From Pseudobutyrivibrio sp. (GTDB lineage: Bacteria > Bacillota_A > Clostridia > Lachnospirales > Lachnospiraceae): DNA of 35,161 nt. A program made the translations under genes and the position numbers. A model generated the notes under the pieces. It was given only the letters and a program-made list of their open reading frames with translations. It had not been told where the DNA came from and ran no database searches. The stretch is taken from positions 1 to 35,161 of the forward strand of contig JAILNO010000207.1 in the NCBI GenBank assembly GCA_024691465.1, in the 5' to 3' direction. Positions 8,656 to 15,838 of this stretch are shown in pieces (the first letter of the stretch is position 1; each line of letters opens with the position of its first letter).

Positions 8656-9374
8656 TGATAAGCTATGAAAAAACTGATGTCGGAATCAGGAGGAAGGTCA
8701 ATCAAGACACAATCTATGCTTCTGACACTAGCGTAGGTAAATTGCCTAATCTTTATATAGTAGCTGATGGCATGGGTGGCGAGTTAGCCGGAGATTATGC
8801 ATCAGCCAAGTGTGTAGAGATACTCGTAGATGCTATCACTAATTCATCCGAATTAGAAACAGTTAGGATCTTAGAGGAGGCAATTAAATCTGCCAATTCT
8901 AGAATATTTTCAGAGGCTCAGAAGGACAGCAGCAAGACAGGTATGGGTACCACACTGGTGCTTGCTACAGTTTTTGCGGGCCATTTATATGTAGCCAATG
9001 TTGGGGATAGCAGGCTCTATGTAGCCAGCTCCACTAAGCTTAAGCAGATTACTAAGGATCACTCTGTAGTGGCTGAGCTGGTTAGGACCGGCGAGCTGGA
9101 TGAGGATGATGCTAAGTATGATGATCGTAAGAATATGATTACTAGAGCAATTGGAGCAGAGCTTACCATCAACCCAGATTACTTTGATGTAGAGATTACT
9201 GGTAATGAACATATCTTGTTATGTTCAGATGGTTTGACCAACATGGTAGATGATGCAGAAATATTTAATGTACTTACATCGGATGACACCATTGCTAATC
9301 GTGCAAACAGACTTATTGAGATTGCCAACACTAACGGTGGCAAGGACAATGTTTCAGTGATAATTATCGAGTAA
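8655..9374 (+). CDS. stp: PP2C-family Ser/Thr protein phosphatase (Stp/PrpC type)
   Basis: A 239-residue PPM phosphatase of minimal bacterial size with no membrane segment. Metal-binding Asp residues appear in VADGMGGE (Asp38), NVGDSRLY (Asp117), CSDGLTNMV (Asp191) and GGKDNVSVI (Asp230-Asn231). Its role is to reverse phosphorylation by the partner kinase PrkC, encoded 20 bases downstream. The gene overlaps rlmN by one base (TAATG). The pair is the usual phosphatase-kinase module controlling cell-wall synthesis and dormancy in Firmicutes. The stp/prpC name is by family and context. Confidence 0.95.
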   Translation: MISYEKTDVGIRRKVNQDTIYASDTSVGKLPNLYIVADGMGGELAGDYASAKCVEILVDAITNSSELETVRILEEAIKSANSRIFSEAQKDSSKTGMGTTLVLATVFAGHLYVANVGDSRLYVASSTKLKQITKDHSVVAELVRTGELDEDDAKYDDRKNMITRAIGAELTINPDYFDVEITGNEHILLCSDGLTNMVDDAEIFNVLTSDDTIANRANRLIEIANTNGGKDNVSVIIIE

Positions 9375-9394
9375 TACAGGTAAAAGGAGAATAC

Positions 9395-11350
9395 ATGATT
9401 ACACAAGGCGTATTTATAGCGGATAGATATGAAGTAATTGATAAGGTCGGATCAGGCGGAATGTCTGATGTATATCGTGCGAAGGATCATATCCTTGGCA
9501 GAGAAGTAGCTATTAAGATTCTTAAGACAGAATTTTCAGAGGATGCTACATTCGTAGCTAAGTTCAGAACTGAGGCTCAGTCAGCAGCTGGCTTGGAGCA
9601 TCCTAATATCGTTAATATATATGATGTAGGTTCCGAGAATGGCATGTACTTCATCGTTATGGAGTATGTGGAGGGAATCACACTTAAGACCTATATTGAG
9701 AAGAAGGGTCAGCTCAATTTCAAGGAGGCTATCAGTATCGCAATCCAGGTAGGTCGCGGTATTGAGGCAGCTCACCAGAAGGGTATTATCCACAGGGATA
9801 TTAAGCCACAGAATATTATCATTTCTACAGAAGGCAAGGTTAAGGTTACTGATTTCGGTATTGCCAGAGCAGCCAGCTCTAATACTATCCATGCAGATGT
9901 GATGGGATCAGTACACTATTCATCACCTGAGCAGGCTAGGAATGGTTTCGTAGATGGCAAGAGTGATATCTACTCTCTTGGTATCGTTATGTATGAGATG
10001 GTTACAGGTCGTGTACCATTCGACGGTGACAATACAGTAGCTATAGCTATACAGCATCTTCAGGAGGAGATGGTGGCACCTTCAGCTTATGCTCCAGATG
10101 TACCTATCTCACTTGAGAAGATTATTCTTAAGGCTACCATGAAGTCCCCAGATAGAAGATACGGCACTATCTCTGATATGCTTATGGATCTCAAGAAGGC
10201 TCTTGTTAGCCCTAATGAGGATTTCGTTACTATCGCAGGCGCACAGGACATGGGGCAGACTAAGATCATGCCTAAGGTAGCACCTGAGACAGAGGAGTCT
10301 ATTACTCAGAAGGCAGCGGCAGCACTTATCTTCGATGATGAATACGATGATGAAGAAGATGAGTACTACGATGACGATGATTATGATGATGACTACTATG
10401 ATGACGATGATTATGATGATGACGATTCCCGCATGGATAAGATTATAACCATCGGTGGAATAGTGGCAGGCGTTGCAATTGTGGCAATACTAGTTGCTAT
10501 CCTTGGTAACATGTTCGGACTCTTCGGAGCTAAGAAGGTTACTATGGTCAATGTAGTAGGTACAGAATATACAGCAGCAGTTACTCAGCTTACTGACTTA
10601 GGTATCAAGGAAGACAATATCTCAGTTACTTACGAGGAGAATGATGAGTACGAGGATGGCATAGTATGCTTCCAGTCAGTCAGCGAGGGCGAGGAGATTT
10701 CAGTCAAGGATACACTTCGTCTTACAGTAGTAGGTGATGAGTCACAGGCTGCAGCAGATACTAGCTCAGACTCAAGCGCAAGCAGTTCAGATACTTCAGG
10801 TTCATCTAGCAGCTCTGATAGCTCTAGCACATCTAACAGTAATGCAGGTACATCTACAGATAGTACGTCCAATTCAGATACTACATCTGCAGACGGTACA
10901 GTAGCAGTTCCTAGTGTGGTAGGTCTTACACAGGCTGAGGCTACTACAGTTCTTGATGCTAAGGAGATAGTAGTTACAAGCACTACTCAGGAGTACTCAG
11001 ATGAGGTTGAGCAGGGGCTTGTTATTAGCCAGTCTATCGAGGCGGGCGAAATGGTAGAGCCTAATTCTAAGATTTCACTTGTGATCAGTAAGGGAGAAGA
11101 GAAGACTACATATAGCTACACTGTATCTAATCCTTACGATGGAGAGTGTACATTCAGTATTGCTGAGCTTAATCAGTCAGGCACTATTCCTAAGAACGGT
11201 GCTATTAATATTTCAGATGTAACTAAGTCAGAGCTTACTATCACACTGACTTACACACCAACATACACAGTTGATGCCACAGGAGAGACTAAGCCACTTA
11301 CCGACAAGACTGAGACATCGACTCAAACAATTAAGGGTACAGCAAACTAA
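9395..11350 (+). CDS. prkC: PASTA-domain Ser/Thr protein kinase (PrkC/StkP type)
   Basis: A 651-residue membrane kinase. The cytosolic kinase domain has the Gly loop GSGGMS (19-24), Lys41, HRDIKPQN (133-140) and DFGIA (153-157). The juxtamembrane stretch 314-344 is almost wholly Asp, Glu and Tyr, encoded by a 30-bp tandem repeat. A single TM helix lies at about 350-372. Outside are PASTA 1 (about 381-447), a Ser/Thr/Asp linker (450-502), PASTA 2 (about 503-568) and a C-terminal domain (571-651) I do not recognise, rich in Thr and beta-prone. Family members usually carry two to five PASTA repeats, which bind muropeptides. Partner phosphatase stp lies immediately upstream and rsgA, 3 bases downstream, fits the PrkC regulon in Bacillus. 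Confidence 0.96.
   Translation: MITQGVFIADRYEVIDKVGSGGMSDVYRAKDHILGREVAIKILKTEFSEDATFVAKFRTEAQSAAGLEHPNIVNIYDVGSENGMYFIVMEYVEGITLKTYIEKKGQLNFKEAISIAIQVGRGIEAAHQKGIIHRDIKPQNIIISTEGKVKVTDFGIARAASSNTIHADVMGSVHYSSPEQARNGFVDGKSDIYSLGIVMYEMVTGRVPFDGDNTVAIAIQHLQEEMVAPSAYAPDVPISLEKIILKATMKSPDRRYGTISDMLMDLKKALVSPNEDFVTIAGAQDMGQTKIMPKVAPETEESITQKAAAALIFDDEYDDEEDEYYDDDDYDDDYYDDDDYDDDDSRMDKIITIGGIVAGVAIVAILVAILGNMFGLFGAKKVTMVNVVGTEYTAAVTQLTDLGIKEDNISVTYEENDEYEDGIVCFQSVSEGEEISVKDTLRLTVVGDESQAAADTSSDSSASSSDTSGSSSSSDSSSTSNSNAGTSTDSTSNSDTTSADGTVAVPSVVGLTQAEATTVLDAKEIVVTSTTQEYSDEVEQGLVISQSIEAGEMVEPNSKISLVISKGEEKTTYSYTVSNPYDGECTFSIAELNQSGTIPKNGAINISDVTKSELTITLTYTPTYTVDATGETKPLTDKTETSTQTIKGTAN
10364..10423 (+). 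repeat. 30-bp tandem duplication in prkC encoding YYDDDDYDDD twice
   Basis: Two adjacent 30-base copies, 10364-10393 and 10394-10423, differ at a single base (TAC versus TAT in the second codon). They encode YYDDDDYDDD twice, just before the membrane helix of PrkC. Such a near-identical in-frame repeat could vary in copy number between strains. Confidence 0.9.
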
Positions 11351-11353
11351 TAC

Positions 11354-12241
11354 ATGACAGGTAAGATTATTAAGGGTATAGCCGGATTCTACTATGTATA
11401 CGTGGAGGATTACGGAGTATACGAGTGTAAGGCCAAGGGAGCCTTTCGAAAAGACAAGATTAAACCTCTAGTTGGAGATGATGTCACCATCGACATCATC
11501 TCTGAGGAGGAGAAAACGGGCAATGTAGTTGATATTCTACCTCGCAAGTCTGAGCTCATCAGACCTGCGGTAGCTAATGTAGATCAGGCATTGCTCATTT
11601 TTGCTAGTAAAAATCCCGAGCCTAATCTTAACCTTCTTGATAGATTCTTATGCATGATGGAGGAGCAGGCTCTGCCTATTATCATCTGTTTTAACAAGGA
11701 TGATTTAGCGGATGAGGGCTTTGAGTCATCCATGAGGGATACATATGAGAGAGCAGGATACAGAGTTATTTTCTGCTCCGCAAAAAGAGACGAGGGCATC
11801 CAGGAGATTAAGGATATCCTCAAGGGTAAGACATCTACCGTGGCAGGACCATCAGGTGTAGGCAAGAGTTCCATTGTGAATCTCCTCACTGAGAATCAGA
11901 CCATGGAGACAGGCGAAGTTTCGGAAAAGATTGGCAGGGGCCGACATACTACCAGGCACTCTGAATTATTATATTTAGGTGATGACACATTCATCATGGA
12001 TACACCTGGCTTTTCATCGTTATTTGTACCTAAGATAGAGCCAGTGGATTTATATACCTTATTTCCTGAATTTGTCCAGCCAGCAGCCTACTGTAAGTTC
12101 ACAGGCTGCGCTCATGACAAGGAGCCACAGTGTGGGGTTAAAGATGCAGTTGCTTCAGGGGAAATAGCAGCGAGTCGTTATGAGAACTATCTCCAGATAT
12201 ATAGAGAGATGGTGAACGAAAGGAATAACAAATATAGGTAA
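11354..12241 (+). CDS. rsgA: Ribosome small-subunit-dependent GTPase A
   Basis: A 295-residue circularly permuted GTPase that acts late in 30S subunit maturation. An N-terminal OB fold (about 1-70) is followed by the permuted G domain: G4 NKDD (114-117), G5 SAK (142-144), G1 GPSGVGKS (165-172), then G3 DTPG (216-219). The C-terminal zinc site is Cys247, Cys252, His254 and Cys260. It follows prkC by 3 bases, and RsgA is a known substrate of PrkC-type kinases in other Firmicutes. No separate promoter is visible. Confidence 0.96.
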   Translation: MTGKIIKGIAGFYYVYVEDYGVYECKAKGAFRKDKIKPLVGDDVTIDIISEEEKTGNVVDILPRKSELIRPAVANVDQALLIFASKNPEPNLNLLDRFLCMMEEQALPIIICFNKDDLADEGFESSMRDTYERAGYRVIFCSAKRDEGIQEIKDILKGKTSTVAGPSGVGKSSIVNLLTENQTMETGEVSEKIGRGRHTTRHSELLYLGDDTFIMDTPGFSSLFVPKIEPVDLYTLFPEFVQPAAYCKFTGCAHDKEPQCGVKDAVASGEIAASRYENYLQIYREMVNERNNKYR

Positions 12242-12245
12242 AGTT

Positions 12246-12899
12246 ATGGAAAAATGTTTTGCACCTTCAATTCTGTCAGCGGATTTCGGAATCCTTAAGG
12301 AACAGCTCGAGATAATCGATAGAGCTGGAGCCCAGTACGTACACTTCGATGTTATGGATGGAGTATTCGTCCCTAGCATCAGTTTTGGCTTGCCAGTTCT
12401 TAAGAGTATCAGGAAGTACACTAATAGACTGTTTGATGCTCACCTTATGATTGTGGAACCAGAGAGATACGTCCAGGAATTCGTCCAGGCAGGGGCGGAT
12501 ATAGTCACTATCCATGCAGAAGCCTGCAAGGATGTAATGGGTTGCATTAATCTAATCAAGGAGGCAGGAGCCAGGGCAGGTGTGGCTATCAATCCAGACA
12601 CACCAGTCAGCACTATAGTGCCTATACTTGATCAGGTTGATATGGTACTTGTGATGAGTGTCAATCCAGGCTTCGGCGGTCAGTCTCTCATACCACACAC
12701 CATTGATAAGGTACGTGAGGTCAGACAGCTCCTTGATGACAAGGGTCTTGATACTGATATCGAGATAGATGGTGGCATCAATATGGACACTATCGATGAT
12801 GCACTTGAGGCAGGAGCTAACATAATAGTTGCTGGTTCTGCTGTGTTCAAGGGCGATGTCAGAGCTAATGCACAAGCCTTTATGGAGAAGATGAGATAA
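12246..12899 (+). CDS. rpe: Ribulose-phosphate 3-epimerase
   Basis: A 217-residue TIM-barrel enzyme that interconverts ribulose 5-phosphate and xylulose 5-phosphate in the pentose phosphate pathway. Visible signatures are FAPSILSADF at the N terminus, VHFDVMDGVFVP with the metal His/Asp pair (33/35), the DAHLMI motif, VMSVNPGFGGQ, and the C-terminal IDGGI and AGSAVFKG phosphate-binding elements. It begins 4 bases after rsgA and overlaps thiN by one base (ATAATG). The position between rsgA and thiN is the common Firmicute arrangement. Confidence 0.97.
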   Translation: MEKCFAPSILSADFGILKEQLEIIDRAGAQYVHFDVMDGVFVPSISFGLPVLKSIRKYTNRLFDAHLMIVEPERYVQEFVQAGADIVTIHAEACKDVMGCINLIKEAGARAGVAINPDTPVSTIVPILDQVDMVLVMSVNPGFGGQSLIPHTIDKVREVRQLLDDKGLDTDIEIDGGINMDTIDDALEAGANIIVAGSAVFKGDVRANAQAFMEKMR

Positions 12900-13558
12900 T
12901 GACAGTATTTATTATTTCTGGTGGAAGCATGGATTATGATTTCGCCAGAGATTTCATTGCTAAGAAATCACATGATACTTATACCATCGCCTGTGATAAG
13001 GGATTCGAGCATTGTCTTAAGCTAGGAATCACTCCAGATGTTACCATAGGGGATTTCGATTCTATTTCTAAGGAGGGGCTTGAGGCTATATCTGAGCTTT
13101 GTCCTGAGGTAATCAAGCTCAATCCTATCAAGGATGATACTGATACTGAGGCAGCTCTAGGCATAGCAATAGAGCACACTGAGGATACCGATGACATATA
13201 TATCCTAGGGGCTACTGGTACCAGATTAGACCATGTGCTAGGCAATATTAACCTGCTGGGGCTCGGCCTTAAGCAAAAGCGACGAGTAGCTTTAGTGGAT
13301 TCTCATAATTTAATTAGAATGATTAGTGGTGGGGATAGACTCTCTATGAGTAAGCCAGATAGCTTCGGAAGATACGTATCTTTTTTCCCATATGATGGGA
13401 AGGCTTATGGAGTCACTCTGAAGGGATTTAAATATCCTCTATCTGAGGCTACATTAGAAGGCTTCAATACACTGACAGTAAGCAATGAGATTGTTGATGG
13501 GGTAGCCCATGTGACCCTGGATAAAGGATATCTAATAGTATGTGAGAGCAGAGACTAG
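12899..13558 (+). CDS. thiN: Thiamine pyrophosphokinase
   Basis: A 219-residue enzyme that transfers pyrophosphate from ATP to thiamine, giving thiamine diphosphate. The catalytic N-terminal domain shows TIACDKGFEHCLKLG, TIGDFDSIS and the acidic KDDTDTEAA motif, followed by GATGTRLDHVLGN. The C-terminal beta domain ends YPLSEATLEGFNTLTVSNE and GYLIVCESRD, typical of the ThiN/Thi80 family. It ends the ten-gene block. Its stop codon overlaps the stop of the convergent ECF transporter gene through a shared CTAG, and no terminator hairpin is present between them. Confidence 0.95.
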   Translation: MTVFIISGGSMDYDFARDFIAKKSHDTYTIACDKGFEHCLKLGITPDVTIGDFDSISKEGLEAISELCPEVIKLNPIKDDTDTEAALGIAIEHTEDTDDIYILGATGTRLDHVLGNINLLGLGLKQKRRVALVDSHNLIRMISGGDRLSMSKPDSFGRYVSFFPYDGKAYGVTLKGFKYPLSEATLEGFNTLTVSNEIVDGVAHVTLDKGYLIVCESRD

Positions 13559-14121
13559 CTCTGCTTCACAAGAGGATACAGAATAGGACGTAGTACTGTT
13601 GCAAGCACTACTCCGAATACAGCTTGAATAAGATTTGGAACGATACCAGCTGACGCAGCGATTACACCTGCGCTCAAGCTGGTTTTATTAATTACAGCAA
13701 GCATAAATATCTCGAATAAGAAATAGCCAATTACCATAATAGCCTCACCACAGATACCAGCCAGTATGAGTTGTGGTATGGCAAGCTTGCTCTTGAATAC
13801 CTTGCTTAGAGCGCTGAAAGCGAAGTATGCAACAGCGGCAGTGAGGGCCTTGATGATAAGTGTGGCTGGCACATAGATGAAGTAACCACCTATTAAATCG
13901 GTTAGTGCCGAACCTATACCAGCGGCCGCAGCTCCCCATAATGGACCGAGTAACAGTCCTGACAAAAGTACGAAACCATCACCTGGATGGATATAACCCA
14001 TGGTAGGTGTAGGTATTCTAATAATCATAGTGCCCACACAGGTAAGGGCGGCGAATAGTGCGGCGATAATTACCTTGCGGTTACGTTCTATTGCGATTCT
14101 ATTAACTCTAGTATTATCCAT
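13555..14121 (-). CDS. ECF-type vitamin transporter, substrate-binding S component
   Basis: A 188-residue polytopic membrane protein with five to six hydrophobic segments. IPTPTMGYIHPGDGFVLLSG, then LLGPLWGAAAAGIGSAL and GGYFIYVPATLIIK, are typical of energy-coupling-factor S components. The substrate cannot be read from sequence. Convergence with thiN would suit a thiamine precursor. Divergence from a MocR-type gene would suit vitamin B6, since MocR/PdxR proteins control PLP genes elsewhere. No EcfA/EcfT genes are adjacent, so it probably uses a shared energizing module. The upstream region (123 bases) is too small for a TPP riboswitch and I see none. AAAGGAG precedes the ATG. Confidence 0.85.
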   Translation of the reverse strand: MDNTRVNRIAIERNRKVIIAALFAALTCVGTMIIRIPTPTMGYIHPGDGFVLLSGLLLGPLWGAAAAGIGSALTDLIGGYFIYVPATLIIKALTAAVAYFAFSALSKVFKSKLAIPQLILAGICGEAIMVIGYFLFEIFMLAVINKTSLSAGVIAASAGIVPNLIQAVFGVVLATVLRPILYPLVKQS

Positions 14122-14149
14122 AATGTCTCCTTTAATAAATTGCGTTAAT

Positions 14150-14211
14150 AAAAAGTACTTTTTCTTTTTGATTGTCTAGGCTATAATAGCACCAAGCTGA
14201 CACTGTAAAAA
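14150..14211. promoter_or_regulatory. Shared divergent promoter region of the ECF S component and the MocR-like gene
   Basis: GCTATAATAGC (14180-14190) is an 11-bp dyad. It gives TATAAT (14182-14187) to the plus strand and TATTAT (14188-14183) to the minus strand. The plus-strand -35 position is poor and falls at the edge of a perfect 14-bp palindrome AAAAAGTACTTTTT (14150-14163). On the minus strand TTTACA lies 15 bases from TATTAT. The two transcripts therefore seem to compete for one site, with the palindrome as a candidate operator. Confidence 0.5.
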
Positions 14212-14244
14212 TACTCAATATCATTTATTTTTTAGGGGACAGAT

Positions 14245-15522
14245 ATGAAAGTATACGAGAAGATATACAATTTCTACGTGAATGAAATAGAACAGGGCCT
14301 GCTGAAGGCAGGGGAGAAGATGCCCTCCATAAGAGAGTCTGAGAAGACCCTTAATTACAGCAGGACTTCTATTGAGACTGCATATATGCAACTGGCTGCA
14401 GATGGATATATATACTCTGTGGAGAAGATTGGATACTTCGTTACGGAGACGGCGGATATATTTATCAAATCTGACACTGTAAGGGACTCAGAGCATTATG
14501 CGGAATCTCATAGTGCCTACAAGTATGACCTGTCCACTCTGGGTGAGGATAAGGAGGTGTCCTGTCTCGACCTGTGGAGGAGATACATGAAGTCTGCCCT
14601 AAGACAGGAGGATAGACTGCTTATGTATGCCAGCAGTCAGGGGGAGCTGGATCTGAGAAGAGAGATAGTGGCCTATGTCAGGAAGAATCGTAACATCATA
14701 TGTAATCCTGAGGACGTGGTTATAGGAGCTGGCTTCCAGAATCTTTTGCAGGTGCTGATAGCCCTTATTCCAGGTGAGAGGAGCATATCCTTCCCTACTA
14801 AGAACTTCGCTGATGGAGCTATGAGCTTCTACAATGCAGGGTTTGAGGTAAGCTACAGGAACAAGGAGAGCCATGTCATATATGTAACGCCATCCTACAT
14901 GACCAAGTGGGGCGAGGTTATGACTATGAAGCGACGCCACGAGCTGATTGAGCACTCACTTAAGAATGACCATCTAATAATAGAGGATGATTATCAGAAT
15001 GAGTTCGTATTCTCAAGCAAGCCTACCCCTAGTCTGTATGCCATGACAGGAGGAGAGAATGTAGCATTCCTAGGTTCCTTCTCCAGGATATTGCTTCCTA
15101 GCGTGAGAATCAGTTATCTGATCTTACCTAGGGGTGTGCGGAAAAGTTACGAGGAAATCAAGGACAAGTATAACCAGACGGCATCCATGGCAGAACAGAT
15201 TGCACTGGCTCAGTTCCTGCGTGATGGACATCTGAGTCGACACATTAAGAGGATGCGTCGCCTTTATCAGGACAAGAAGGATGTTATGCTTAGGGAACTT
15301 GAGAGCTGCTTTAAGAATGAGGCAGAGATATTCACTGGAGAGAGTGGTATGGAGATAGGCCTTAAGATTAGAAGAGGGGATATAGATGTTGATAAAGCAC
15401 CAGTGAAGGTGACTGTGATTGATCAGGATGAGGGGGAGACTACACTGCTCCTGTCCTGCAGTATTATCAATATTTCAGATATTCCTGGGGCTATATTGGA
15501 ACTTAAGAATGCTTTTAATTAG
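14245..15522 (+). CDS. MocR-like GntR/aminotransferase-fold transcription regulator lacking the PLP lysine
   Basis: A 425-residue protein. An N-terminal GntR winged helix (about 1-70; KMPSIRESEKTLNYSRTSIETAY) is followed by a fold-type I aminotransferase-like domain. Landmarks of the MocR family are YASSQGELDLRREI (128-141), EDDYQNEF (247-254, keeping the DDY that contacts the PLP ring) and LGSFSRILLPSVRISYLILP (276-295). In most MocR proteins that last motif reads SFSK or TFSK, and the Lys forms the internal aldimine with PLP. Here the codon at 15085-15087 is AGG, Arg281. The protein may bind PLP non-covalently, another ligand, or nothing. It is divergent from the ECF S component and upstream of metNIQ, but a strong terminator separates it from the latter. 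Confidence 0.88.
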   Translation: MKVYEKIYNFYVNEIEQGLLKAGEKMPSIRESEKTLNYSRTSIETAYMQLAADGYIYSVEKIGYFVTETADIFIKSDTVRDSEHYAESHSAYKYDLSTLGEDKEVSCLDLWRRYMKSALRQEDRLLMYASSQGELDLRREIVAYVRKNRNIICNPEDVVIGAGFQNLLQVLIALIPGERSISFPTKNFADGAMSFYNAGFEVSYRNKESHVIYVTPSYMTKWGEVMTMKRRHELIEHSLKNDHLIIEDDYQNEFVFSSKPTPSLYAMTGGENVAFLGSFSRILLPSVRISYLILPRGVRKSYEEIKDKYNQTASMAEQIALAQFLRDGHLSRHIKRMRRLYQDKKDVMLRELESCFKNEAEIFTGESGMEIGLKIRRGDIDVDKAPVKVTVIDQDEGETTLLLSCSIINISDIPGAILELKNAFN

Positions 15523-15532
15523 ATGCTACTGT

Positions 15533-15571
15533 AGCTGGTTATCAATTGAGTTGATAACCAGCTATTATTTT
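15533..15571 (+). terminator. Intrinsic terminator after the MocR-like gene
   Basis: AGCTGGTTATCAA (15533-15545) pairs with TTGATAACCAGCT (15551-15563) around a 5-base loop, followed by ATTATTTTT. The 13-bp perfect stem isolates the methionine operon from the regulator gene. Confidence 0.92.
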
Positions 15572-15589
15572 TGCCTATTACCTAAGGTA

Positions 15590-15618
15590 TTGACCTAGGA
15601 AGCGTCAGAGTTTATATT
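15590..15618 (+). promoter_or_regulatory. Promoter of the methionine leader and metNIQ
   Basis: TTGACC (15590-15595), a 17-base spacer, and TATATT (15613-15618). The predicted start near 15625 gives a short 5' UTR before the leader ORF, whose ribosome site AAAGGAG is at 15634-15640. It lies just after the upstream terminator. Confidence 0.82.
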
Positions 15619-15649
15619 AATCTCATCCAAAAGAAAGGAGCAAGTCACT

Positions 15650-15769
15650 ATGAGGAATTCAATGATGATGACAATGCAATACATGTGCATGTACATGCAG
15701 CGAATGCTATTCTCCCAGGCGATTAGAGGTCGAGGGTGTAATGGCCTAGTGCCTTGCACCTATTTATGA
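15650..15769 (+). CDS. Methionine-rich leader peptide of metNIQ (39 aa)
   Basis: A small ORF with a strong ribosome site (AAAGGAG, 9 bases before the ATG). It begins MRNSMMMTMQYMCMYMQRM: nine Met codons, counting the start, in 19. The next 20 codons (LFSQAIRGRGCNGLVPCTYL) contain no Met and no membrane segment. It lies between a clear promoter and an intrinsic terminator that precedes the methionine transporter genes. Codons 20-25 (15708-15722) encode one arm of a stem that competes with that terminator. This matches the design of trp- or his-type leader peptides, with ribosome stalling at Met codons as the likely signal. The peptide itself probably has no further function. The ORF and elements are seen directly; the mechanism is inferred. 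Confidence 0.85.
   Translation: MRNSMMMTMQYMCMYMQRMLFSQAIRGRGCNGLVPCTYL
15735..15760 (+). other. Leader RNA hairpin within the 3' half of the leader ORF
   Basis: GGTGTAA-t-GGC pairs with GCC-TTGCACC around the loop CTAGT: ten pairs with one bulged T and one G-U. It may act as an RNA polymerase pause hairpin or simply shorten the distance between the antiterminator arms. A translating ribosome would melt it. Confidence 0.6.
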
Positions 15770-15791
15770 ATTCGTATATACGATAATTCAT
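15766..15791 (+). other. Leader RNA hairpin overlapping the leader stop codon and terminator base
   Basis: ATGAATT (15766-15772) pairs with AATTCAT (15785-15791) and CGT with ACG above it, with a small bulge. It contains the leader stop codon TGA (15767-15769) and shares its last two bases with the left base of the terminator stem. A ribosome at the stop codon would therefore open it. Confidence 0.5.
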
Positions 15792-15838
15792 GAGCCCTTT
15801 GCCTGGGAGAGTAATCAGGCAGGGGCTCATTTTTATTT
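15790..15838 (+). terminator. Attenuator terminator before metN
   Basis: ATGAGCCC (15790-15797) pairs with GGGCTCAT (15823-15830) and TGCCTG (15800-15805) with CAGGCA (15816-15821). The small internal loop is TT opposite G, and the tail is TTTTATTT. It ends 19 bases before the metN ATG and lies downstream of the leader ORF, so it must be bypassed for metNIQ expression. Confidence 0.9.

Larger units (their letters stand above)
15708..15813 (+). promoter_or_regulatory. Candidate antiterminator pairing in the metNIQ leader
   Basis: TATTCTCCCAGGCGA (15708-15722, inside the leader ORF) can pair along all 15 bases with TTGCCTGGGAGAGTA (15799-15813): 13 Watson-Crick pairs, ten of them consecutive (15711-15720 with 15801-15810), plus two G-U. 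The 3' strand includes the inner left arm of the terminator (15800-15805), so the two structures exclude each other. Two local hairpins (15735-15760 and 15766-15791) would sit inside the closed loop. Confidence 0.75.

Noticed and set aside
10337..10426. Acidic repeat in prkC as a sequencing or assembly artefact
   Set aside because: The frame is kept, the two copies differ by one base, and the kinase and PASTA domains on both sides are intact.
14122..14244. TPP riboswitch for the ECF S component
   Set aside because: The whole intergenic region is 123 bases and shows no thi-box motifs.
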